From contig CANMIP010000027.1 in NCBI GenBank assembly GCA_947497945.1, positions 31,616 to 95,615 on the forward strand: a DNA stretch of 64,000 nucleotides, written 5' to 3'. Below, piece by piece: positions 29,622 to 39,200 of this stretch. Numbering within the stretch: position 1 is the first letter of the stretch; every line of letters starts with the position of its first letter. The DNA comes from an uncultured Tropicimonas sp. GTDB taxonomy: Bacteria; Pseudomonadota; Alphaproteobacteria; Rhodobacterales; Rhodobacteraceae. The notes beneath the pieces were generated by a model. That model saw only the letters and a list, made by a program, of their open reading frames with translations. It did not search any database and was not told where the DNA came from. The translations under genes and the position numbers were made by a program.

Positions 29622-30065
29622 ATGACCTCAATTCTTGTATTGAACGGGCCCAACATCAACCTGTTGGGAACCCGCCAACCCGAAGTCTACGGGACCACCA
29701 CATTGGCGCAAATCGAGGAGAGCTGTCACCAGACAGCCGCCGAACTCGGTTGCGAGATCGCATTCCGGCAATCGAATCATGAAGGTACGATGATCGACGA
29801 GATCCATGCCGCGCGCGGTGTGCATGCCGGCATCGTTCTCAATGCGGGCGCCTATACCCACACCTCCATCGCGCTGATGGACGCGATCGCTTCCGTCGAA
29901 TTACCGGCCATCGAACTCCACCTGAGCAATGTGCATGCGCGCGAGCCCTTCCGCCATGTGTCCTACATCTCGAAAGTCTCGATCGGGATCATCTGCGGCT
30001 TCGGCCCGGCTGGCTATCCGCTCGCATTGAGGGCGATGGCCGATCATCTGGGAGCGGCCGTTTGA
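29622..30065 (+). CDS. aroQ: Type II 3-dehydroquinate dehydratase
   Basis: 147-residue shikimate-pathway enzyme that forms dodecamers. Motifs: NGPNINLLGTRQPEVYG at the start, the RQSNHEG segment, the NAGAYTHTS active-site loop and ELHLSNVHAREPFRH. These are complete. The stop codon overlaps a TTG start of the downstream LuxR-type gene (TTGA), so expression of the two is linked. Confidence 0.96.
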   Translation: MTSILVLNGPNINLLGTRQPEVYGTTTLAQIEESCHQTAAELGCEIAFRQSNHEGTMIDEIHAARGVHAGIVLNAGAYTHTSIALMDAIASVELPAIELHLSNVHAREPFRHVSYISKVSIGIICGFGPAGYPLALRAMADHLGAAV

Positions 30066-30814
30066 TTCTGGACTATGTGGAACGGGTCACTGCGCTCTCC
30101 GAGATGCAGGACATCTGGAGCTACCACAAGGAGGTGATGGCCACCTATGGATTCAACCGTGTCCTCTATGGCTTCACCCGATTCCGCACAGAGCGCTCGC
30201 TCGGCGACCCGCAGGATCTCCTTGTCCTGAGCAATCACGACCGCGCCTATATCCGGCCCTTCCTCGATGAAGGCCTCTACCTGAACGCTCCGATGACGCT
30301 GTGGGCCCTCAACAATGTTGGTGTCTCTTCCTGGCGGCAGACCGACGAGATGGTGTCCGATGGCAGCATGAACGACAGTTCGTCTCGGATCTGGGAGTTC
30401 AACAAGCGTCACGGCCTCGGCGCCGGATACACCGTCAGTTTCAAGACCAACTCGAAGCGCTCCAAGGGCGCCATCAGCCTGACATCGGTTCCGGCCCTGT
30501 CCTTCGACGAGGCGGACCGGATCTGGGCGGAGCACGGTCGCGAACTGGAGGCGATGAGCAATATCCTGCATCTGCGACTCTCCTCTTTGCCCAACCCCGA
30601 CACCGGACGTTCCCTGACGACGCGCCAGCGCCAGGCGCTCGAATGGGTCGGCGATGGCAAGACGACCGCCGAGATCGCCGCAATCATGGGGCTGACCTCG
30701 GCCACGATCGAGAAACATCTCCGCCTGGCCCGCGAAGCGCTCGATGTCTCGACCACCGCTCAGGCCGTTCTCAAGGCCGCCTTCCTCAACCAGATCTACA
30801 TTGTCGAAGAGTGA
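30062..30814 (+). CDS. LuxR-family regulator with autoinducer-binding-like domain (LuxR solo)
   Basis: 250-residue regulator with an N-terminal autoinducer-binding-like domain (about 15-165) and a C-terminal GerE helix-turn-helix (LTTRQRQALEWVGDGKTTAE, then ATIEKHLRLAREAL). No luxI-type synthase is in the window, so it is an orphan; its ligand may be an acyl-homoserine lactone, another signal, or none. TTG 30062 is the start that overlaps the aroQ stop; no ATG lies close by. A 20-bp lux-box-like dyad follows at 30846, 32 bp after the stop. Confidence 0.82.
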   Translation: MILDYVERVTALSEMQDIWSYHKEVMATYGFNRVLYGFTRFRTERSLGDPQDLLVLSNHDRAYIRPFLDEGLYLNAPMTLWALNNVGVSSWRQTDEMVSDGSMNDSSSRIWEFNKRHGLGAGYTVSFKTNSKRSKGAISLTSVPALSFDEADRIWAEHGRELEAMSNILHLRLSSLPNPDTGRSLTTRQRQALEWVGDGKTTAEIAAIMGLTSATIEKHLRLAREALDVSTTAQAVLKAAFLNQIYIVEE

Positions 30815-30845
30815 ATCCGGAAAAAAGGGAAATTTTCCTCGTCCA

Positions 30846-30865
30846 ACCTGCCCATTCCGGTAGGT
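30846..30865. promoter_or_regulatory. lux-box-like dyad downstream of the LuxR-type gene
   Basis: ACCTGCCCATTCCGGTAGGT is 20 bp long, the size of a lux box, with the conserved outer half-sites ACCTgCC / GGtAGGT; with flanking CCA/TGG the dyad extends to 26 bp (30843-30868). It keeps the ACCTG...AGGT ends of the classical box but differs in the centre. It could instead be a transcript-end hairpin of the LuxR gene, though no T-run follows. Confidence 0.4.
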
Positions 30866-30899
30866 TGGTCCGGGATTCCGTACTTCCTTAACCAAACGT

Positions 30900-31140
30900 A
30901 AACTGGCATTCTGAGGGAGTTCCGTGAGTGGTGGCAATTAGCCAAGGAACTACGGGCTGTAAGAGCTGCGAGATTACGCGGTGTACGGTCTGTTCCGGGA
31001 AACCGGTTGTCGGCTCGGTTCGGTGTATAGTCCATCGGCCGAGTCGACACGTTTATCCACGAGCAGGGGGCATCCCCAAATTCCCTGTGAGACAGGTGGA
31101 TTTGAAACGGCGCAGCCCGCCCGTGCTGCGCCGTTTCTCT
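30900..31140 (+). ncRNA. Candidate structured non-coding RNA with terminator
   Basis: The 565-bp gap after the LuxR gene has no plausible coding frame but contains several stems in a row: AGTTCC / GGAACT around TGGC-AATTA-GCCA (about 30918-30952), GTCGGCTCGG / CCGAGTCGAC (about 31009-31048), CCTGT-GAG-ACAGG (about 31084-31096), and an intrinsic terminator at 31105-31136. The 5' end is a guess based on the lux-box-like site at 30846. It resembles none of SRP RNA, tmRNA, 6S RNA or RNase P RNA that I know. It may alternatively be a long 3' untranslated region. Confidence 0.35.
31105..31136 (+). terminator. Intrinsic terminator
   Basis: A perfect 12-bp stem (AAACGGCGCAGC / GCTGCGCCGTTT) with an 8-base loop, followed by CTCTTTT. 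It lies about 290 bp after the LuxR stop, which suggests a transcript ends here. Confidence 0.8.
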
Positions 31141-31379
31141 TTTCCCAGATATGGTTTTGAGCAAGGAACCTCAACGCGAAGTCCAGAAACATCCTGGCGG
31201 CGTCTGTTTTGCGCTCCGAGAGGGTCTGCGCCTGGGCCATGCTTGTGGCGGGTCGGGGCGGCATGCCCGGGCCGGACAGGAAAGATATCGAAGCCAGCCG
31301 GACCGTCGGGTTTGTCGCCGCGCCTTCATGAAAAATCCATTTCTTTCTGGCGATAAATGGCCGGGGCATCACTGGACCA

Positions 31380-31784
31380 ATGCAGGAGCTTGAGCTGGAA
31401 CACATGAATTATCCCGTGCTCGCCCCTACGGGGCAGGTCAACACGCCCCCTATGGCGGAGATTCTCGCCAGGATCGCTTCGGAGCTGACAAGCACCAGCG
31501 AGATGCTGCAGACCATACAGCAGCATTTTTCCGTGTTGACCGGGGCGCTCGACACCGAGAGCAGTACCTTCAAGGATATCCAGAATCTGGACCTGGCGAC
31601 GCAATTGGTTGCGGATCTTGCCAGGGCGGTCTCCTATCTGTCGGATAACGAAACCGGGCATGGCTATTGCGACACGATTGCGCTGTCGCGGAGTCTCACG
31701 CTTCAGGCGCTGCGCGGGAGCCTGTGTGACATGCCGGAAATTACCGCCGAGGAGTCAGAGGCCGGCGCACTCGACCTGTTCTAG
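31380..31784 (+). CDS. Hypothetical protein
   Basis: 134-residue soluble, mostly helical and acidic protein that I do not recognise by name. The central part (MAEILARIASELTSTSEMLQ, then LATQLVADLARAVSYLSDNE) has heptad-like spacing suggesting a short helical bundle or coiled coil; the end is acidic (EESEAGALDLF). ATG 31404 is an alternative start that removes eight residues. Codon use matches neighbours. A hairpin follows the stop at 31837-31858. Confidence 0.6.
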   Translation: MQELELEHMNYPVLAPTGQVNTPPMAEILARIASELTSTSEMLQTIQQHFSVLTGALDTESSTFKDIQNLDLATQLVADLARAVSYLSDNETGHGYCDTIALSRSLTLQALRGSLCDMPEITAEESEAGALDLF

Positions 31785-31836
31785 CGCGGAGGGAAACGGA
31801 TCCGCACCATCTCGAACCATCCGTAGGATCTGACCG

Positions 31837-31858
31837 ACGACCGGCAACGCCCGGTCGT
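31837..31858 (+). terminator. Possible terminator hairpin
   Basis: ACGACCGG-CAACGC-CCGGTCGT, a perfect 8-bp stem 52 bp after the preceding stop codon, followed by the weak T-rich GTTGATT. Confidence 0.45.
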
Positions 31859-31967
31859 GTTGATTGCTCGGCCACGCCAGGTGGCCAGCCTGCCTGCGTG
31901 GCCTGGCCCGCGAATTCTCCGCTGTTCCGGACCGACGCCCCCTGCCCTGCGGCGCGTCCGAGTTCGG

Positions 31968-33443
31968 TCAAAGACCGTATAGCCCGGAGAATTTCCGCTC
32001 CAGATAGGCAAGGAACGGCTCCGCAGAAACCGACCCGCCCACGGCATGTTCGATTGTCTCTTTCGGACCGCGCAGCGCGCCATGGCATTGCAGCCGGGTA
32101 CGCAGCCACGCGGTCGCAACCGTCGCATCACCGCGCGCCAGCGCTTCCTCCCATTCCGGAACCTCCCGCTGCATCGCGTCAAAGAGGCAGCCGGCATAGA
32201 CATTGCCCAGAGAATAGGTCGGGAAATACCCGAAAAGGCCCACCGGCCAGTGAACATCCTGCAGAACACCATTCGAGGGCCGATCCACTGCAAGGCCAAA
32301 ATCCGCCTCGAATCGCTCGTTCCAGGCCGCTTCCAGGTCCCGCACCGTCAGGTCGCCGGCGATCAATGCCCGCTCGAGATCGAATCGAAGCAGGATATGG
32401 AGGTTGTAATGCACCTCGTCAGCTTCGGTGCGGATATAGCCGGTGCGGACATCATTGATCGCGGCGTGGAACGCCTCCGCGGTCGTGATCCCGAAATCGC
32501 CAAAGGCATCGCGGCACCGGCCATGCAGCCAACCAGCAAAGGCACGCGATCGGCCGAGCTGGTTTTCGTAGAACCGGCTCTGGCTTTCGTGAACCCCCAT
32601 GGAAACTCCGCGGCCGATCGGTGTCAGCAGGTAGTCACGCGAAACGGATTGCTCGTAGCGGCTATGCCCCACTTCATGGATCGTCGAATAGAGACATCCG
32701 AAGGGATCGCTCGCATCGGTGCGCGTGGTGATGCGGGAATCGAGGCCGGATCCCGAGGAGAAAGGATGCACGGCCTTGTCGATCCGCCCATGATCGAAAT
32801 CATAGCCGAAAGCCCGCGCACAGGCCTCCGAGACCCGGAGCTGCGCGGCCTCGTCGAAACGGCCCTGAAGGCGCGGCGCTTCTCGCCCGCTCGACAGGAT
32901 CGCTGCGCGCAACGCGACAAGGCGCGGTCGCATCTCGTCGAACATCGCGCCCAGGCTGGCCGCCGTCGCACCCGGCTCGTAATCGTCCAGCTGCGCGTCG
33001 TAGGGATCTCCGTCACTGCCCGCCAGCGCATGTGCCTGTTGCCGCTGAAGGTTCAACACCTCTTCGAAAGTCTCTGAAAACGCGCTGAAATCATCCGCGG
33101 CCCGCGCCTCGGCCCAGATCCCCTGGGCAAGACTCGTGACACGGGTAATCTCCGCGGAAAGTTCGGCCGGCACCTTTTTCGCCCGCTCAAATTCCCGCCT
33201 CAACTCGCGCAGCTGCGCCGCGCCGACATCGTCTTCAGGCTCTGCTTCTTCCAGCCAGTCCGCCAGTTCCGGCGCAACCCGCCGCGCGTGGATCACCCGT
33301 TCCAGCGCCGCCATTTCCTCGGCCCGCTGCGGTGCGGCACCACGCGGCATCATGGTCTCCTGGTCCCATTCCTGCCGGCCCTGGACCTGCTTCAGCGCTT
33401 CCGTCTCGCGGACAAAGCCCATCAGGTCGGAAAATGCACCCAT
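31968..33443 (-). CDS. Carboxypeptidase M32 (Taq carboxypeptidase family)
   Basis: 491-residue zinc metallocarboxypeptidase. The HEXXH motif is HEVGH at residues 256-260 (STIHEVGHSRYEQ), followed by the family ESQSRFYEN block in which the glutamate supplies the third zinc ligand. It also has the conserved SxxDVRxT-like NDVRTGYIRTEADE segment near 340. It removes C-terminal residues from peptides in the cytoplasm. Length is standard. The start is 1 bp from the stop of the upstream heme A synthase gene, so they share a transcript. Confidence 0.93.
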   Translation of the reverse strand: MGAFSDLMGFVRETEALKQVQGRQEWDQETMMPRGAAPQRAEEMAALERVIHARRVAPELADWLEEAEPEDDVGAAQLRELRREFERAKKVPAELSAEITRVTSLAQGIWAEARAADDFSAFSETFEEVLNLQRQQAHALAGSDGDPYDAQLDDYEPGATAASLGAMFDEMRPRLVALRAAILSSGREAPRLQGRFDEAAQLRVSEACARAFGYDFDHGRIDKAVHPFSSGSGLDSRITTRTDASDPFGCLYSTIHEVGHSRYEQSVSRDYLLTPIGRGVSMGVHESQSRFYENQLGRSRAFAGWLHGRCRDAFGDFGITTAEAFHAAINDVRTGYIRTEADEVHYNLHILLRFDLERALIAGDLTVRDLEAAWNERFEADFGLAVDRPSNGVLQDVHWPVGLFGYFPTYSLGNVYAGCLFDAMQREVPEWEEALARGDATVATAWLRTRLQCHGALRGPKETIEHAVGGSVSAEPFLAYLERKFSGLYGL

Positions 33444-33444
33444 C

Positions 33445-34590
33445 TCAGAGCCCCTCGCGGACAGAACTGGCCATCGGATAGCCCGACAGGAATCGCGCCC
33501 GCAGGATCGCGGCCCAGAGAAGCACAGCTATCAACTGGTGCGTGATGGCGACATGCCATTGCGCCTGGGTCAGGACCGCGACGATGCCCAACACGACCTG
33601 GCCGAAGCAGAGCACAAGCATCCAGTCAAAGGCCCGCCGCGTGCGCGGATGGGCGGATTTGCGACCGCGGGTCCAGGCAAAGATGGCAAAGGCAAAGACG
33701 ATATAGCCGAGCATCCGATGCATGAACTGGACCAGCCCCGAATCCTCGAAGAAGTTCCGCCAGAAGGGCTCCAGCAGGAAGGGCGATGGCGGAAAGAAAT
33801 CGCCATTCATCAGTGGCCATGTCGGGAAAGCAACCCCGGCATCGATCCCGGCGACCAGCGCGCCGAGCAGGATCTGCAGGAAGGCGAGATGCAGGAGCCC
33901 TGTCGAGAGGCCCCAAAGCTTTGCCTCCTTGGCGCGGCGCGCCTGCATCAGCTCGCGTTCGGGGCGCGACAGCATGAGGTAATACCAGCACAGCAGGCCA
34001 AGAATGACGAAAGCCAGGCCCAGATGCACCGCCAGCCGGTAGGAGGCGACGTCAAGCATCCCCTCGCCCAGACCGGACGAGACCATCCACCAACCGATCG
34101 CACCCTGGACACCGCCCAGCACACCCGGCAGCGCCAGCCGCCCGGTCCATCCGGTCGGGATCTTGCGCAGCGCAAGGAACCCGAAGAACCCGACCGCCCA
34201 AACGAGGCCGATCACCCGCCCAAGCTGTCGATGCCCCCATTCCCACCAATAGATGCCCTTGAATTCTTCAAGGGTCATCTCCTTGTTTTGGATCTGGAAT
34301 TCCGGGATCTGCTGGTATTTTGCAAACTCCGTCTCCCAAGCCTCGACGCTCATCGGCGGCACAGCCCCGGTAACCGGCTTCCACTCCGTGATCGACAGCC
34401 CGCTATCGGTCAGCCGTGTCAACCCGCCAACCACGATCATCACCACGACCATCGCAAAGAGCAGCCCCAGCCAGATCCGGATCGCGCCGCGCGCGCCGCG
34501 CGTGCCACGGTCGATCATTCCGGGCTGTGCGGCCGGGGTTTTTGGCGTTTCCGCCCCCACGTCCTCGAAAATGCTACGCTTGGCGGCCAT
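33445..34590 (-). CDS. ctaA: Heme A synthase (COX15/CtaA)
   Basis: Polytopic membrane enzyme, 381 residues and about eight helices, oxidising the C8 methyl of heme O to give heme A for aa3-type cytochrome oxidase. It shows the family blocks GGLTRLTDSGLSITEWKPV near residue 45 and EWGHRQLGR with the heme-liganding histidine near 110, and the second-half FMHRMLGY and ITHQL histidines. ATG 34590 is preceded by AAGGAGACC; a GTG 15 bp upstream is possible and would overlap the neighbouring methyltransferase gene. Confidence 0.93.
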   Translation of the reverse strand: MAAKRSIFEDVGAETPKTPAAQPGMIDRGTRGARGAIRIWLGLLFAMVVVMIVVGGLTRLTDSGLSITEWKPVTGAVPPMSVEAWETEFAKYQQIPEFQIQNKEMTLEEFKGIYWWEWGHRQLGRVIGLVWAVGFFGFLALRKIPTGWTGRLALPGVLGGVQGAIGWWMVSSGLGEGMLDVASYRLAVHLGLAFVILGLLCWYYLMLSRPERELMQARRAKEAKLWGLSTGLLHLAFLQILLGALVAGIDAGVAFPTWPLMNGDFFPPSPFLLEPFWRNFFEDSGLVQFMHRMLGYIVFAFAIFAWTRGRKSAHPRTRRAFDWMLVLCFGQVVLGIVAVLTQAQWHVAITHQLIAVLLWAAILRARFLSGYPMASSVREGL

Positions 34591-34601
34591 GACGGTCTCC
34601 T

Positions 34602-35324
34602 TCACTCATCCTTCGGACGCGGGCGGGTCAGCTGCCGCAACATCCCGTGGAATATCTGCACATCAGCGCGGGTGAGCGCCAGCCGGGAAAGCATGTTTCG
34701 AATCGACAGCTTCATCCCGGCCGCCTTGGTCGGCGGGAAGAAGAAACCCGCATCCTCCAGCCGCTGTTCGAAATGATCGCCGAGCTTCTCGACCTCGATC
34801 ATCTGCGCCCGCTCGATTTCCGGCGCCTCTGGCAGCGGCGCAGCCTGACGGCGCCATTCATAGGCGGTCAACAGCACGCATTGCGCGAGGTTCAGCGAAA
34901 AGAACTCCGGGTTGACCGGCACGGTGATGATCGCATGCGCCCGCGCCACGTCTTCATTCTCCAGCCCGGCACGTTCGGGCCCGAAGAGCACGCCGACCTT
35001 GCCGCCTTCGGCCGTCACCGCCCGCGCCTGCGCCATCGCCTCTTCCGGCGTCAGCACCGGCTTGGTCAGGTCGCGTCCCCGGGCCGTGGTGGCATAGACA
35101 TGGGTGCAGTCGGCCACGGCCTCGGCGACCGAGTCGTAGAGCCCGGCATTGTCCAGCACCCGAGCCGCCCCGCTGGCCAGCGCCACGGCCCGCGAGTTCG
35201 GCCAGCCGTCGCGCGGATCGACCAGCCGCATCCGGTCGAGACCGAAATTCAGCATTGCACGCGCCGCCCCGCCGATATTCTCGCCCATCTGTGGACGCAC
35301 GAGGATGAAGCTGGGCTGGGACAT
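34602..35324 (-). CDS. SPOUT RNA methyltransferase, TrmJ/TrmH-like
   Basis: 240-residue RNA ribose 2'-O-methyltransferase of the SpoU/TrmH class. It starts with FILVRPQMGENIGGAARAM and has the knot motifs GKVGVLFGPERAGLENED and PVNPEFFSLNLAQCVLL. The sequence order and length fit TrmJ, which methylates position 32 of tRNAs. ATG 35324 has an ideal AAGGAG. It is divergent from the ThiE-like gene and precedes ctaA. Confidence 0.85.
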   Translation of the reverse strand: MSQPSFILVRPQMGENIGGAARAMLNFGLDRMRLVDPRDGWPNSRAVALASGAARVLDNAGLYDSVAEAVADCTHVYATTARGRDLTKPVLTPEEAMAQARAVTAEGGKVGVLFGPERAGLENEDVARAHAIITVPVNPEFFSLNLAQCVLLTAYEWRRQAAPLPEAPEIERAQMIEVEKLGDHFEQRLEDAGFFFPPTKAAGMKLSIRNMLSRLALTRADVQIFHGMLRQLTRPRPKDE

Positions 35325-35451
35325 GGGGGCTCCTTGGCTGAAATCCCGGCCCTGATACGCCGCCGCGCCGCCTGCTTCAAGCAGCCATGGCACGCCGCGC
35401 AAAAGGGCGCTAAGAGAAGCGAGCACAACACGAAGCCGGGAGACACGAGGC

Positions 35452-36066
35452 ATGGCCGACCAGGAGCAGCCGCAGATCTATCTCATCAGCCCGCCGGAGC
35501 TGGAGTTGGAGACATTTCCCGAGCATCTCGCCCGGGTGCTGGATTCCCGCGAGATCGCCTGTTTCCGGCTGGCGCTGGCCAGCACCGACGAGGACCATGT
35601 CGCGCGTGCCGCCGATGCCTGCCGCGCCACGTGCCACGAGCGCGATGTTGCCATCGTCATCGCCCAGCATCAGCTCATGGTCGAGCGGCTCGGTCTCGAC
35701 GGCGTTCATCTTGATGGCACCCGCACAATCCGAGATGCCCGCAAGGAGCTTGGGGAGGATGCCATCGTCGGCGCGTTCTGCGGCACGTCCCGCCACGACG
35801 GCATGAATGCCGCAGAAGCCGGCGCGGATTACGTCGCTTTCGGCCCGGCTGGCCAGACCGAGCTTGGCGATGGCACACGGGCCGAGCTCGATCTCTTCGC
35901 CTGGTGGAGCGAGGTCATCGAGATCCCGATCGTGGCCGAAGGCGCCTTGACGCCCGAACTGGTCGGGGCGCTCTCGCCTCTGACCGACTTCTTCGGCGTC
36001 GGGTCGGAGATCTGGAAAAGCGAAGATCCTGTCGCCGCCTTGGCCACCCTGCTGGAACAGGCCTGA
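35452..36066 (+). CDS. Thiamine phosphate synthase-like protein (ThiE family)
   Basis: 204-residue TIM-barrel protein of the ThiE/TenI family, which joins the pyrimidine and thiazole parts of thiamine. It shows LGLDGVHLDG and the glycine-rich GADYVAFGPAG near residue 120, and IVAEGALTPE. Some expected phosphate- and pyrimidine-contact residues differ (CGTSRHDGMNA instead of the usual GxSxHxxEE), so a TenI-like or divergent role is possible. No other thiamine gene is near. Confidence 0.75.
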   Translation: MADQEQPQIYLISPPELELETFPEHLARVLDSREIACFRLALASTDEDHVARAADACRATCHERDVAIVIAQHQLMVERLGLDGVHLDGTRTIRDARKELGEDAIVGAFCGTSRHDGMNAAEAGADYVAFGPAGQTELGDGTRAELDLFAWWSEVIEIPIVAEGALTPELVGALSPLTDFFGVGSEIWKSEDPVAALATLLEQA

Positions 36067-36137
36067 CAGACGCCCGATCCGTCGGAGCGGATCGGCGTTG
36101 GCGCGGCTCTTGCCACGGGTGTAGCGAGCGTCGGGTC

Positions 36138-36337
36138 CTAGGACTGCTTCCCGGGGCCGTCTTCCGGCTCCACGCGTCCCTCTTCATGCAGCTTCTCGAC
36201 CCGGTCCGACTCGGCGCGGGCGCGTTGCTTTTCGGCCTTGGTCAGACCGTGAAAGGCGGCGTTGCGATCCGCCGCCTCCCGGGCATCCTTCCGGGCCCGC
36301 TCCTTGCGGGCCCGGTTGAGATTGATCGGCTTGGCCA

Positions 36338-36338
<1 letters not shown>
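36138..36338 (-). CDS. DUF4169 family protein
   Basis: 66-residue, strongly charged helical protein (MAKPINLNRARKERARKDA...) with alternating arginine, lysine, alanine and glutamate, matching the small DUF4169 family of alphaproteobacteria. Function unknown. Its start overlaps the fumC stop (TGATG), so it is translated from the fumC mRNA. Confidence 0.8.
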
Positions 36339-37738
<1,400 letters not shown>

Positions 37739-38225
37739 TCGTGATCCTCCGGATGAACGTTGGCTGCCGTTTATCCTTCACAGAAGGCGGGGGCAATTGA
37801 ACGGGAGGCCGCAGGGGCGGGCATTCGCGTATCCTGTACGGCAAGCGTGACGGGACCCGGATCGCCGGAATGCGGCGCAAGGCGTATGCGGCCTGCACGA
37901 CGCCCCCTGCCCTGCGGGACCTCGTGTCAATGCCCCGATTCCGTTCCGTCTCCGCGCGTGTCGCCCCGGCAGGCCGTCTGCAAGCACGGGTCCGGAGGCA
38001 CGATTTGGCCGCTCGCGGGCGCGGCGCGGCGGACCGACTCTTGCCCGATTCCGCAGCCGTCACATTCCTGTAACGCCACTTCGCTAGCCAATGACCGGCA
38101 CCCACCGCATCACGGGGGTTGTCAGGCGGAAAACGCCACATATAGTTGCAGACACAGTTGGGGCGGGTCGTCCCCGCCCTGGGCCGGAGACGCGAGCAGT
38201 CAGGACGAGGGTGGAGTCACTCAAG
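37739..38225. other. Divergent non-coding region between fumC and the HNH gene
   Basis: About 490 bp without a supported gene. It holds one copy of a 20-bp sequence also found at 31933 (CGACGCCCCCTGCCCTGCGG at 37898-37917) and two adjacent 11-mers resembling half-conserved Pho-box units, CCGTCACATTC and CTGTAACGCCA, at 38057-38078. Confidence 0.5.
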
Positions 38226-38810
38226 ATGGACGGCAATTTCAGAAAACAGTTCGTTCGTGAGCCGAACGGCCTCAGGCACCATCCGGCGCTGGTGTTGAAT
38301 GCGGATTATCGGCCGCTTTCCTACTATCCCCTGTCTCTCTGGCCCTGGCAGGAGGCAATCAAGGCCGCCTGGCTGGAGCGGGTCGATATCGTGGCCGAAT
38401 ATGATGATGTGGTGCGCAGCCCCTCGACCGAGATCCGGATACCCTCGGTCGTTGTCCTCAAGGATTACGTCAGACCGCAGAAGCGCGTGGCCTTCACGCG
38501 CTTCAATCTTTTCCTGCGCGACCAGTTCCGTTGCCAGTATTGCGGCACCACGGGGGATCTGACCTTCGATCACGTCGTCCCGCGCGCCCGGGGCGGAATC
38601 ACCAGCTGGGAGAACGTGGTCGCGGCCTGTTCGAGCTGCAACCTGAAGAAAGGCTCCAAATCGCTGCGCAAGGCCAATATGAGCCTGCTGAAGGCACCGC
38701 GTCGGCCGGGCGCGGAGGAGCTGCGCAACACGGGCCGGAAATTCCCGCCCAACCACCTGCACAAGTCCTGGCTCGATTTCCTCTACTGGGATGCCGAACT
38801 GGAGGCGTGA
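38226..38810 (+). CDS. HNH endonuclease
   Basis: 194-residue protein with a complete HNH nuclease motif: CQYCG, then FDHVVPRARGG with the catalytic histidine, and NVVAACSSCNLKKG completing the zinc knuckles. It belongs to the widespread single-copy HNH family of alphaproteobacteria (VLNADYRPLSYYPLSLWPWQ at the N-terminus), not tied to restriction or mobile elements here; its cellular role is unknown. ATG 38226 is the conserved start; upstream in-frame codons run to 38091 but are not family-like. Confidence 0.88.
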   Translation: MDGNFRKQFVREPNGLRHHPALVLNADYRPLSYYPLSLWPWQEAIKAAWLERVDIVAEYDDVVRSPSTEIRIPSVVVLKDYVRPQKRVAFTRFNLFLRDQFRCQYCGTTGDLTFDHVVPRARGGITSWENVVAACSSCNLKKGSKSLRKANMSLLKAPRRPGAEELRNTGRKFPPNHLHKSWLDFLYWDAELEA

Positions 38811-38852
38811 GGCGCGCATCAGGGCACGGCCATTGTTGCCGCCCGCTCCGCG

Positions 38853-39188
38853 TCAGTGATGGGCGCTGCCGGAAAACAACTGGATCGTCACCACGCCGGC
38901 AAGGATCAGCCCGATCCCGACAATTGCCGGCAGGTCGAGCTTCTGTCCGAAGACCACCAGCCCGAGCAGGCTGATAAGCACGACCCCCAACCCCGACCAG
39001 ATCGCATAGGCAACCCCGACCGGAATCACCTTCAGCGCCACCGAGAGCAGGTAGAAGGCGGCCCCGTATCCAAGGACCACGACCAGCGATGGCAGAGGCC
39101 GGGTGAATTGCTGCGAGGCCTGTAGCGCCGACGTGCCGATGACCTCGGCGATGATGGCGCCGATCAGGGCGAGGACATGGCTGGGCAT
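38853..39188 (-). CDS. Small multidrug resistance transporter (EmrE/SugE family)
   Basis: 111 residues with four membrane helices. The membrane-embedded essential glutamate is E15 (IGAIIAEVIGTSAL) and the GVAYAIWSGLG motif of helix 3 is present, as in EmrE-type proton/drug antiporters. Which compounds it exports cannot be told. It lies 12 bp after the YitT-family gene, in the same direction. Confidence 0.92.
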   Translation of the reverse strand: MPSHVLALIGAIIAEVIGTSALQASQQFTRPLPSLVVVLGYGAAFYLLSVALKVIPVGVAYAIWSGLGVVLISLLGLVVFGQKLDLPAIVGIGLILAGVVTIQLFSGSAHH

Positions 39189-39200
39189 GAATGGATCCCG

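Noticed and set aside
30815..31140. Assignment of the structured gap as SRP RNA, tmRNA, 6S RNA or RNase P RNA
   Set aside because: None of the conserved cores of these RNAs is present.
33136..34776. A 546-codon open frame antisense to the M32 carboxypeptidase and ctaA
   Set aside because: Low-complexity complement of two well-supported genes; no start signal or domain.
37760..38260. A 166-codon frame between fumC and the HNH gene
   Set aside because: Composition is erratic, it overlaps the HNH start, and it crosses promoter-like sequence.
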